Assembly: GCA_963731105.1 (NCBI GenBank)
Contig: CAVSUM010000016.1
Span: 310,001-374,000, forward strand
Direction of reading: 5' to 3'
Length of the DNA stretch: 64,000 bases
DNA from: RPQJ01 sp963731105
Lineage (GTDB): Bacteria; Pseudomonadota; Gammaproteobacteria; Steroidobacterales; Steroidobacteraceae
A program made the translations under genes and the position numbers. Shown one piece after another: positions 53,743 to 64,000 of the stretch (positions are counted from its first letter, which is position 1; the number at the start of each line of letters is the position of its first letter). The notes under the pieces were generated by a model, which did not search any database, was not told the DNA's origin, and saw only the letters and a program-made list of their open reading frames with translations.

Positions 53743-54015
53743 TTAGTTTAGAGCATCCTTCAGCGCCTTGCCAGCCTTGAAGGTCGGTGCGCGACTGGCC
53801 GCGATCGCCACCGGCTCGCCGGTGCGGGGGTTGCGCCCGGTGCGGGCCGCCCGCTCCTTGGCGACGAAGCTGCCGAAGCCCGACAGGGCCACGGTGTCGC
53901 CGCGTTGCAGCGCCTCGGTGATGCTGCCGAGCACCGCCTCGACGGCGCGTGCGGCGTCGGACTTCGCGAGGCCGGTGCGCTCGGCCACTGCGTCGATCAG
54001 GTCGTTCTTGTTCAC
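53743..54015 (-). CDS. hupB: DNA-binding protein HU-beta
   Basis: 90-residue nucleoid protein. Conserved NKNDLIDAVAERTGLAK at the start and the DNA-binding arm GRNPRTGEPVAI. Start is GTG at 54015 with AAGGAG seven bases upstream. Downstream of lon, its usual place. Confidence 0.95.
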   Translation of the reverse strand: MNKNDLIDAVAERTGLAKSDAARAVEAVLGSITEALQRGDTVALSGFGSFVAKERAARTGRNPRTGEPVAIAASRAPTFKAGKALKDALN

Positions 54016-54046
54016 TTGGGGTCTCCTTGGGTCACAGGGGCGCACT

Positions 54047-56485
<2,439 letters not shown>

Positions 56486-56523
56486 GTCGGGAGTCTCCGG
56501 CGCCGGATGCTGGACGCCGACCC

Positions 56524-56552
56524 ATCTTTGGGCACGCGCGGCGCAGATTCAA
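56524..56552 (-). promoter_or_regulatory. Possible heat-shock (sigma-32-like) promoter for lon
   Basis: On the minus strand ATTGAAT (near 56547-56552) and CCCAAAGAT (56524-56532) lie about 14 bases apart, resembling CTTGAA / CCCCATNT. The match is partial. Confidence 0.35.
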
Positions 56553-56562
56553 TAGGGAAAAT

Positions 56563-56647
56563 GGGGACATGCCATTTTTCGAGCGGGACATATCTGCCTA
56601 TTTATCTCCGCGCCGGCCGGCACGGAGATAAACGGGAGAATGTCCCC
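56563..56647. repeat. Palindromic element between clpX and lon
   Basis: Outer inverted repeat GGGGACAT / ATGTCCCC (56563-56570, 56640-56647) and inner stem TTATCTCCG / CGGAGATAA (56602-56610, 56623-56631) with a GC-rich 12-base loop. It resembles REP-like GGGGACA elements of gammaproteobacteria (recalled, not searched). No transposase nearby. Confidence 0.75.
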
Positions 56648-56657
56648 ACTTATCCAG

Positions 56658-57965
<1,308 letters not shown>

Positions 57966-58027
57966 GCCCAGACCTTGCTTACGCCCCTGCGGGCACACTG
58001 ACAGCCGCTCGCGGCGGCTTCCCGTGG

Positions 58028-58056
58028 CTTATACCACGGTGCCGGAGAGCGTGCAA
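58028..58056 (-). promoter_or_regulatory. Sigma-70-type promoter for clpX
   Basis: On the minus strand TTGCAC, a 17-base spacer and TATAAG lie about 60 bases before the clpX ATG: the best-matching vegetative promoter noticed in the window. It allows clpX expression apart from clpP. Confidence 0.65.
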
Positions 58057-58097
58057 AAACCCTAAAAACGACAGTAACTTATGCTCGCGATGCCGGC

Positions 58098-58731
58098 TCA
58101 GGCGCGATCGGCGAGACCGCCCGCGCCGCGCTTCGACAGCACCGCGTCGATCATGCCGTAGGCCACCGCCTGCTCGCCGGTCATGAAATTGTCGCGGTCC
58201 GTGTCCTGCTTGATCTTGTCCATCGACTGGCCGGTGTGGTGCGCGAGGATCGCGTTCAGCCGCTCGCGCGCGTCGAGGATCTCGCGGGCATGGATCTCGA
58301 TGTCGGTCGCCTGGCCCTGGAAGCCGCCGAGCGGCTGGTGGATCATCACCCGCGAGTGCGGCAGGCAGAAGCGCTTGCCCTTGGCACCGCCCGCGAGCAG
58401 CACCGCGCCCATGCTGGCGGCCTGGCCGACGCAGATGGTGCTGATGGCCGGCTTGATGAACTGCATGGTGTCGTAGATCGCCAGCCCCGCGCTCACCGAC
58501 CCGCCCGGCGAGTTGATGTACAGCGCGATGTCCTTCTCCGGGTTCTCCGACTCGAGGAACAGCAGCTGCGCCACGATCAGGTTGGCCATGTAGTCCTCGA
58601 CCGGACCCACGATGAAGATCACCCGCTCCTTCAGCAGCCGCGAGTAGATGTCGTAGGCACGCTCGCCGCGGGCCGTCTGCTCGACGACCATGGGGACCAG
58701 GTTCAGGGCGCGGTTTGGCGGTGATGGGCAT
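58098..58731 (-). CDS. clpP: ClpP, proteolytic subunit of ClpXP
   Basis: Serine protease, catalytic residues Ser in GQAASMGAV, His in SRVMIHQPLG and Asp in DTDRDNF. The conserved N-terminus ALNLVPMVVEQTARGERAYD is in frame with the body but lacks a close ATG; the ATG at 58731 (MPITAK) joins it if one base is dropped near 58713, giving about 211 residues with a short propeptide. Alternatively translation starts at Met 58691. Downstream of tig. Confidence 0.93.
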
Positions 58732-58740
58732 GGCGCTGCG

Positions 58741-58886
58741 GCGGATAGTCGATAGCGGATAGCGGTAGTGTAGCGGAAAGAGAGCGGGTAATGACTAGCG
58801 GATAGCGGATAGTGCAGAGCCAGCGCCGCCGGCCGGTGGACCTGTCCTTCACTATCCGCTATCCCCTGACTCACTATCCGCTCTCT
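58741..58886. repeat. Heptamer repeats forming a long inverted repeat between tig and clpP
   Basis: Copies of CTATCCG lie in both directions: 58741-58815 read toward clpP, 58850-58886 read away. Paired arms: 58800-58814 with 58850-58864 (15 bp, GGATAGCGGATAGTG) and 58779-58787 with 58878-58886 (9 bp). A tig-clpP transcript could fold here. Confidence 0.8.
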
Positions 58887-58888
58887 TC

Positions 58889-60184
58889 TCAGGCCCCGAA
58901 GTTCATCAGTTCCTTGAACGTCGCCGGCTCGTCCTTGACCTTGGCGTTCTGGAGCAGCAGTTCGACGACCTGGTCCTCGATCACGAGGTTCTCGACCTGG
59001 CGCAGCGCATCGGCATTCTGGCGATAGGCCTTGATGATCGATTCCGGCTCCGGGTACGTGGCGGCGATCTCCGCCAGGCGCGCATCGACCAGCCCTCGGT
59101 CGAGCTTGATGCCACGGGTGCGGATCAGCTCGCCGACCAGCAGGCCGAGCGCCACGCGCTTGCGCGACGCCTCGACGAACGGCTCGGGCGGCGGCACCTG
59201 CGACGCGTCGCGCGCGCCCATGCGGCGCGCGGCCTCGATCTGCATCTCGCGCACCTGTGCGTCCACCAGGCTGCGCGGCACTTCCACCGGGTTCGCCGCG
59301 AGCAGGCCGTCGAGCAGCTGCTGCTTGACCCGCTGGCGGATGTTCTCGCCGAGCTCGCGCTCCATGTTGTCGCGCACTTCGCGGCGCAGTTGCTCGACGC
59401 TGCCGCCGTCCACGCCGTACTCGCGGCAGAACTCCTCGTCCAGCTCGGGCAGCGTCTTCTCCTCGACCTTCTTCACGTGCACGTCGAAGGTCGCGGTCTT
59501 ACCGGCCAGCGCGGCGTTGTGATAGTCGGCCGGGTACGGCACCTCGATCTGCCGGCGCTCGCCCGCCGTCAGGCCGGTCACGCCCGCCTCGAAGTCCTTG
59601 AGCATGCGGCCGCCGCCGAGCAGCACCGCGACGTCGTCGCCCTTGCTGCCCTCGAAGGCCGCGCCGTCGATCTGGCCCGAGAAATCCATGGTGACGCGGT
59701 CGCCCTCGCGGCTGGCGCGCTCCACCGCATCGAAGCGCGGGCGCTGCTCGCGCAGGTTCTGCACCATCGCGTCGACGTCGGCGTCGGTGACCGTCGCCGC
59801 CGGGCGCTTCACCGCGATGCCGTCGACGCCCTTGAGCTCGATCTGCGGGAAGATCTCGAACGTGGCGCGGTAGCGCAGGTCCTGGTCCGGGTCGATGCTG
59901 AGCGGCTCGATGCGCGGGCCGGCAGCCGGGTTCAGCTTCTCCTGCGTGACCGCCTCGGCGAAGCTCGACTGCATCAGGTCGGACAGCACTTCCTGGCGCA
60001 CCTGCGCGCCGAACTGCTGCTTCACGACCTTGAACGGCACCTTGCCCGGGCGGAAGCCCTTCAACTTCGCCGTGCGGCCGACGCGCTTCAGGCGCTCGTC
60101 GATCGCCTGCTCGATGCGCTCACGCGGAACGCTGACTTCGATGCGGCGCTCGAGGGCGCCCGTCGTCTCGACAGAAACCTGCAT
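58889..60184 (-). CDS. tig: Trigger factor
   Basis: Ribosome-associated chaperone and PPIase, 431 residues. N-terminal ribosome-binding signature GFRPGKVP (after KLK), central FKBP domain (REGDRVTMDFSGQIDG), C-terminal helical arms. Start ATG at 60184 (MQVSVETTGALERRI). First gene of the tig-clpP-clpX-lon group. Confidence 0.97.
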   Translation of the reverse strand: MQVSVETTGALERRIEVSVPRERIEQAIDERLKRVGRTAKLKGFRPGKVPFKVVKQQFGAQVRQEVLSDLMQSSFAEAVTQEKLNPAAGPRIEPLSIDPDQDLRYRATFEIFPQIELKGVDGIAVKRPAATVTDADVDAMVQNLREQRPRFDAVERASREGDRVTMDFSGQIDGAAFEGSKGDDVAVLLGGGRMLKDFEAGVTGLTAGERRQIEVPYPADYHNAALAGKTATFDVHVKKVEEKTLPELDEEFCREYGVDGGSVEQLRREVRDNMERELGENIRQRVKQQLLDGLLAANPVEVPRSLVDAQVREMQIEAARRMGARDASQVPPPEPFVEASRKRVALGLLVGELIRTRGIKLDRGLVDARLAEIAATYPEPESIIKAYRQNADALRQVENLVIEDQVVELLLQNAKVKDEPATFKELMNFGA

Positions 60185-60285
60185 GCTGGTCGATCCTCGC
60201 AAGGGACTGGCACTCCGGGCGGCCGCCCGGAAAAGCCGCGTATTCTGCCACGGATCCGCCCGCGCCGCGGCACGTCGCGCGGGGG

Positions 60286-60371
60286 TGGTGCGAAAGGAGG
60301 GACTCGAACCCTCACGGGGGTTACCCGCTGGAACCTAAATCCAGTGCGTCTACCAGTTCCGCCACTTTCGC
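60286..60371 (-). tRNA. tRNA-Leu(UAG)
   Basis: 86-nt class II tRNA with long variable arm and encoded CCA, anticodon loop TTTAGGT. Upstream of tig. Confidence 0.95.
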
Positions 60372-60445
60372 GCACGCCGGCGCGGGGGCCGGCGACCGGG
60401 CGGATTCTATAGGTAAATCAAGCCTCAAGCGCGGTCGGGCACGGC

Positions 60446-61431
60446 TCATTCGAGCCAGAGCCGCGACACGTACAGCTCCCCTCCGGCCGGGTTGTCCCGA
60501 CCGAACAGCATCACGTTGGTGATGCGTGCCATGTCCATGCGCCGCGCGGCCGGGGCCGACTCGACCGCGGTCAACGACGCGCGCACGGTGATCCGGGTGC
60601 GTGGCGGCACCACGAACGGCAGGTTGAATCGATCCGCGTGCGTCCAGTCGTGGTCGGCATCCAGGATGCGAAACACGAGCAGGATCTCCGTGTCGCCGGG
60701 ATTGGTGAGGTCGGCCGCCACCACGGAGTAGCCGCGCCAGTCCGGACTCGGCTCGACGAGCTGTACGGCCGGCGGATGCGCGGCATCGAACTCGAGCCGA
60801 AGTGCGCGCTCCCCCGGTCGCTGCGACCACGGCGCCGGCAACTCGGCGACACCGGTGGCCGTGCCGTCGGGCGTGACGAAGTACAGGTCGCGCTCGCGCT
60901 CAAATTGCGCGAGGACCGGAAAGCTGCGGCAGGCGCTGCGCGTAGGCTGCCGCTGCCTGCATCGGTCGCCAGGCTACGAACGTGATTCCTGCCAGCGCGA
61001 TCGCGACCAACGTCCAACGCAGATCGCTGTTGCGGGTCGCACCGTTACTCTGTCGCGGCCGCGTCCACAACAGCCACAGCGCAAGGCCCGCTGCGGCTCC
61101 CGCCGTGTCGGTCATGACGTCGAACGCGGACGGCGGGCGATCCTGCAGACCCTGCGGTAACTCGACCACGATGCCGATCGCTACGGTCGCCAGCAGCGCC
61201 TGGACGCTGATTGCCCACGCAGGCCAGGCGGGCGACCCGCGGCTCGCGGCGCCGGCCCGCAGCCACGACGGCAATGATCACGGCAACCGCCGCGAAGATC
61301 GGTCCGTGCGAACCGTCGAGGCAGACGCGCAGCCACGCCTTGTCCGACGGCAAGTGGATCACGAACGGCAGCGAGAGCAGCGCGGCGAGGCCGGCCACCG
61401 CGGCCACGGTCTGCGCGGTACGGGAGAACAT
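60446..61431 (-). CDS. VanZ-like membrane protein with a C-terminal extracytoplasmic domain, frame broken twice
   Basis: Three overlapping frames make one protein of about 328 residues: an N-terminal helix and the VanZ-type four-helix region (FVIHLPSDKAWL, ELPQGLQDRPPSAFDVMTD with the conserved D.xxN/T pattern), then a soluble beta-rich domain (YSVVAADLTNPGDTEILL, LYVSRLWLE). Frame changes near 61235 and 60922 are each cured by removing one base; length 3n+2 agrees. VanZ-like proteins include a teicoplanin-resistance factor; most have unknown roles. Resistance is not implied here. Confidence 0.7.
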
Positions 61432-61444
61432 GCGGTGTGGGGAA

Positions 61445-61520
61445 TGGTGGGCCGTGTAGGACTCGAACCTACGACCTACTGATTAAGAGTCAGCAGCTCT
61501 ACCAACTGAGCTAACGGCCC
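61445..61520 (-). tRNA. tRNA-Lys(CUU)
   Basis: 76-nt cloverleaf with encoded CCA, anticodon loop CTCTTAA. Last of a four-tRNA cluster (Pro-Arg-His-Lys). Confidence 0.95.
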
Positions 61521-61535
61521 CACCTGGGCGAAATC

Positions 61536-61614
61536 TGGGGTGGACGATGGGATTCGAACCCACGACCTCCTGGACCACAATCCAGGAGCTCTAACCAGCT
61601 GAGCTACGTCCACC
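61536..61614 (-). tRNA. tRNA-His(GUG)
   Basis: Cloverleaf with encoded CCA, anticodon loop TTGTGGT. The extra 5' G (G-1) typical of tRNA-His is encoded opposite C73, included at 61614. Confidence 0.94.
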
Positions 61615-61633
61615 ATCGTCAACCAAACCGTCC

Positions 61634-61710
61634 TGGCGCGCCCGGCAGGACTCGAACCTGCGACCCTCGGCTTAGAAGGCCGATGCTCTATCCGGCTGAG
61701 CTACGGGCGC
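61634..61710 (-). tRNA. tRNA-Arg(UCU)
   Basis: 77-nt cloverleaf with encoded CCA, anticodon loop CTTCTAA. Confidence 0.95.
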
Positions 61711-61737
61711 TTCGTCAGTCCGGGCCCGCAGTCCGGA

Positions 61738-61814
61738 TGGTCGGGGCAGAGGGATTCGAACCCCCGACCCTCTGCTCCCAAAGCAGATGCGCTACCAGAC
61801 TGCGCCATGCCCCG
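61738..61814 (-). tRNA. tRNA-Pro(UGG)
   Basis: 77-nt cloverleaf with encoded CCA, anticodon loop TTTGGGA. First of the cluster in the direction of transcription. Confidence 0.95.
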
Positions 61815-61990
61815 GCCTTGCACCGACCTGCGGTCGCCGCCCGACCCTTCGCGTTGTCGCTCAGGGCCTGCACGGGAGCGCGAATGATACGGAGCGCACC
61901 CCCGAGCGTCAATTTGCGGGTCCGCCGCCCTCGTTCGCACGACGGCGTCCGTGCCAGAATGGCGTATTCCCCACGGCAGGACGGATGCGC

Positions 61991-62843
61991 ATGGCGGCCA
62001 GGATCATCGACGGCAAGGCGATCGCAGCCGACATCCGCCGCGAGGTACGCGAGGCCAGTGACCGGCTGGCCGCCCAGGGCAAGCGCCGCCCGGGGCTCGC
62101 GGTGGTGCTGGTCGGCGACGACCCGGCCTCGCAGAGTGTACGTGCGCAACAAGCGTGCGGCCTGCGACGAATGCGGCTTCATCTCCGTGAGCCACGACCT
62201 GCCCCACTCCGCCACGCAGACCGAGTTGCTGAGCCTGATCGAGCGACTCAACGCCGACGAGACGATCGACGGCATCCTGGTGCAGGTGCCACTGCCGCAT
62301 CACATCGACGAGCGCCTGGTCATCGAGGCGATCTCGCCCGACAAGGACGTGGACGGCTTCCACCCCTACAACGTCGGGCGACTCGCGCTGCGCAACCCGC
62401 TGATGCGGCCGTGCACGCCATACGGGGTGATCCGCCTGCTCGGACGCTGCGGCATCATCGCCAAGGGGCGGCATGCCGTGGTGGTCGGCGCCTCGAACCT
62501 CGTCGGCCGGCCGATGGCGCTCGAGTTGCTGCTCGACGGTGCGACCGTGACTGTGTGCCATCGCTTCACCGAGGACCTCCGCTCGCACGTCGAGCGCGCC
62601 GACCTGCTGGTGGTCGCGGTCGGCAAGCCGGGCCTGATCCCGGGCGAGTGGGTCAAACCGGGCGCGGTGGTCGTGGACGTGGGCATCAATCGGCTGCCGA
62701 ACGGCAAGCTGGTGGGCGACGTGCAGTTCGAGGCGGCCTGCGAGCGGGCGAGCTGGATCACGCCGGTGCCCGGCGGGGTCGGGCCGATGACCGTCGCCAT
62801 CCTGATGAAGAACACGCTGGAGTCGGCGCTGCAGCGGCTCTAG
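61991..62843 (+). CDS. folD: Bifunctional methylenetetrahydrofolate dehydrogenase / cyclohydrolase FolD, frame broken
   Basis: Interconverts one-carbon folate forms with NADP. N-terminal part (MAARIIDGKAIAADIRREV to VLVGDDPASQ) and the rest (VYVRNKRAACDECGF with the catalytic Tyr and Lys, DKDVDGFHPYNVG, TPVPGGVGPMTVA) are in adjacent frames. Reading CAGAGTG one base shorter near 62138 joins them as SQVYVRNK. About 284 residues. ATG at 61985 is an alternative start. Overlaps the convergent cysS by four bases. Confidence 0.93.
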
Positions 62844-64000
62844 CCTCGACGCCACAGCGTCTTGCCGCCGGGCTGGTCCTCGAGCAGCACGCCAGCCGCC
62901 GCGAGCAGGTCGCGGATGCGGTCCGACTCCTTGAAGTTCTTCCCTTTGCGCGCGGCCGCACGCTCCTCTATCAACCGCTCGATATCGGCATCGCCCAGTG
63001 CGTCGCTGCCACCGCCCTCGCGGCCTGCTCCGGCCTCGTCGACTCCCGCCGGCGACTTGAGCGGTTGCTTGCGCAGGAACACTTCGGGATCGACCTGCAA
63101 CACTCCCAGTCGCGCACCCAGGGCGCGCAACTCGGCGGCGCGTGCCGCTGCCAGATCGGCCTGCCCCGCCGCACGCGCAGTGTTCAGCTCGCGCGCCAGC
63201 GACTGCAGCTCGGCTACGGCGATCGGCGTGTTGAAGTCATCGTCCATCGCCGCGACGAACCGCGTCGTGGCCGCGGTCGGCTCGAACGAGCCGGCAGGCG
63301 CCACGCCACGCAGCGAGAGGTACAGGCGCTCCAGCGCCGCCTCCGCCTGCGACAGGCTGTCCGGCGCGTAGTTGATCGGCCCGCGGTAGTGGCTGCCGAG
63401 CATGAAGTAGCGCACCACCTCCGGGTCACGCACCCACTCCAGCGCCTCGCGCACGGTGAAGAAGTTGCCGAGCGACTTCGACATCTTCTCGTCGTCGACG
63501 CGCACGAAGCCGTTGTGCATCCAGGTGTTGACGAACTTCGAGCCGCAGGCCGCGCAGGTCTGCGCGATCTCGTTCTCGTGGTGCGGGAACTTGAGGTCCA
63601 TGCCGCCGCCGTGGATGTCGAAATGCTCGCCGAGCAGTTCCACCGACATCGCCGAGCACTCGATGTGCCAGCCCGGGCGCCCCGGGCCCCACGGCGACTC
63701 CCACGACGGTTCACCCGGCTTGGCCGCCTTCCACAGCACGAAGTCGAGCGGGTCGCGTTTCGATTCGTCGACCTCGATGCGCGCGCCGGCACGCAGGTCG
63801 GCCAGGCGCTTGCCCGACAGTTGCCCGTAGGACTCGAACTTCGCGACCGCGTAGTACACGTCGCGGTTCGGCCCGACGTAGGCGTAGCCCTTGTCGACCA
63901 GCGTCTGCACCATCGCCACGATCTGCGGCACGAACTCGGTGGCGCGCGGCTCATGGTCGGCACGGCGCACGCCGAGCGCCTCGCAGTCCTCGTGGTAGGC
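62840..64000 (-). CDS. cysS: Cysteinyl-tRNA synthetase, 5' end outside the window
   Basis: Charges tRNA-Cys. The visible C-terminal 386 codons include the zinc ligands (Cys in HIECSAMS, His in FPHHENEIAQ), the KMSKS loop (DEKMSKSLGNF) and the anticodon-binding DALR-type helices. The frame is open through base 64000, so the N-terminal HIGH region lies beyond the window. Convergent with folD. Confidence 0.96.
   Translation of the reverse strand, partial: AYHEDCEALGVRRADHEPRATEFVPQIVAMVQTLVDKGYAYVGPNRDVYYAVAKFESYGQLSGKRLADLRAGARIEVDESKRDPLDFVLWKAAKPGEPSWESPWGPGRPGWHIECSAMSVELLGEHFDIHGGGMDLKFPHHENEIAQTCAACGSKFVNTWMHNGFVRVDDEKMSKSLGNFFTVREALEWVRDPEVVRYFMLGSHYRGPINYAPDSLSQAEAALERLYLSLRGVAPAGSFEPTAATTRFVAAMDDDFNTPIAVAELQSLARELNTARAAGQADLAAARAAELRALGARLGVLQVDPEVFLRKQPLKSPAGVDEAGAGREGGGSDALGDADIERLIEERAAARKGKNFKESDRIRDLLAAAGVLLEDQPGGKTLWRRG

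Noticed and set aside
60446..61431. Glycopeptide resistance function for the VanZ-like gene
   Set aside because: Only the membrane fold matches; no vanHAX-type genes are near and VanZ-like proteins are mostly unrelated to resistance.

Overview
The window reads as one chromosomal stretch of a high-GC gammaproteobacterium. The conserved block tig-clpP-clpX-lon-hupB, hrcA-grpE-dnaK-dnaJ-dapB-carA-carB-greA, rlmE-ftsH-folP-glmM-tpiA-secG-tRNA-Leu followed by a complete nuoA-N operon resembles the gene order known from Xanthomonadales/Nevskiales-type bacteria. This placement rests on gene order and protein motifs only; no database search was possible, and no species is named.

Layout. 1-13.9 kb is accessory: a secreted esterase, an outer-membrane barrel, a multiheme c-type cytochrome with an Ig-like N-terminus, a secreted S9 peptidase, an EamA transporter coupled to an acyl-CoA synthetase, two small proteins, a broken GH17-GT2 beta-glucan synthase (ndvB type), and a gene-poor stretch holding a RelE/ParE-like toxin remnant. 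13.9-28.5 kb is the nuo operon (14 subunits, minus strand), flanked by tRNA-fMet downstream and tRNA-Leu(GAG) upstream. 28.5-46.4 kb is the conserved minus-strand housekeeping block (secG to hrcA), with yhbY inverted inside it as in other gammaproteobacteria. 46.5-53.5 kb holds nadK, recN, fur, bamE, ratBA, smpB and ppiD. 53.5-64 kb holds tRNA-Asp/Val, hupB, lon, clpX, clpP, tig, tRNA-Leu(UAG), a VanZ-like gene, a Pro-Arg-His-Lys tRNA cluster, folD and the 3' part of cysS.

How the genes work together. The nuo operon builds respiratory complex I. HrcA/GrpE/DnaK/DnaJ, trigger factor, PpiD, FtsH, Lon and ClpXP are folding and proteolysis machinery. DapB, CarAB, FolP, FolD, GlmM, TpiA and NadK supply lysine/peptidoglycan, arginine/pyrimidine, folate, cell-wall sugar, glycolytic and NADP metabolism. 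BamE, RatAB and SmpB form the usual fur-bamE-rat-smpB cluster.

Two features stand out. First, non-coding repeats: two large palindromes between carA and dapB share an identical 56-bp core but have unrelated, perfectly self-complementary arms; a family of CTAYCCS heptamer leaders sits directly before the start codons of yhbY, rlmE, ppiD and (more loosely) clpP; a palindromic repeat lies inside the nuoC coding sequence; and another lies between clpX and lon. Second, about 30 reading-frame breaks, nearly all cured by removing one base, affect even core genes (dnaK, hrcA, nuoG, folD, bamE). They look more like consensus errors of the assembly than genuine gene decay, so most broken genes are annotated here as single genes.
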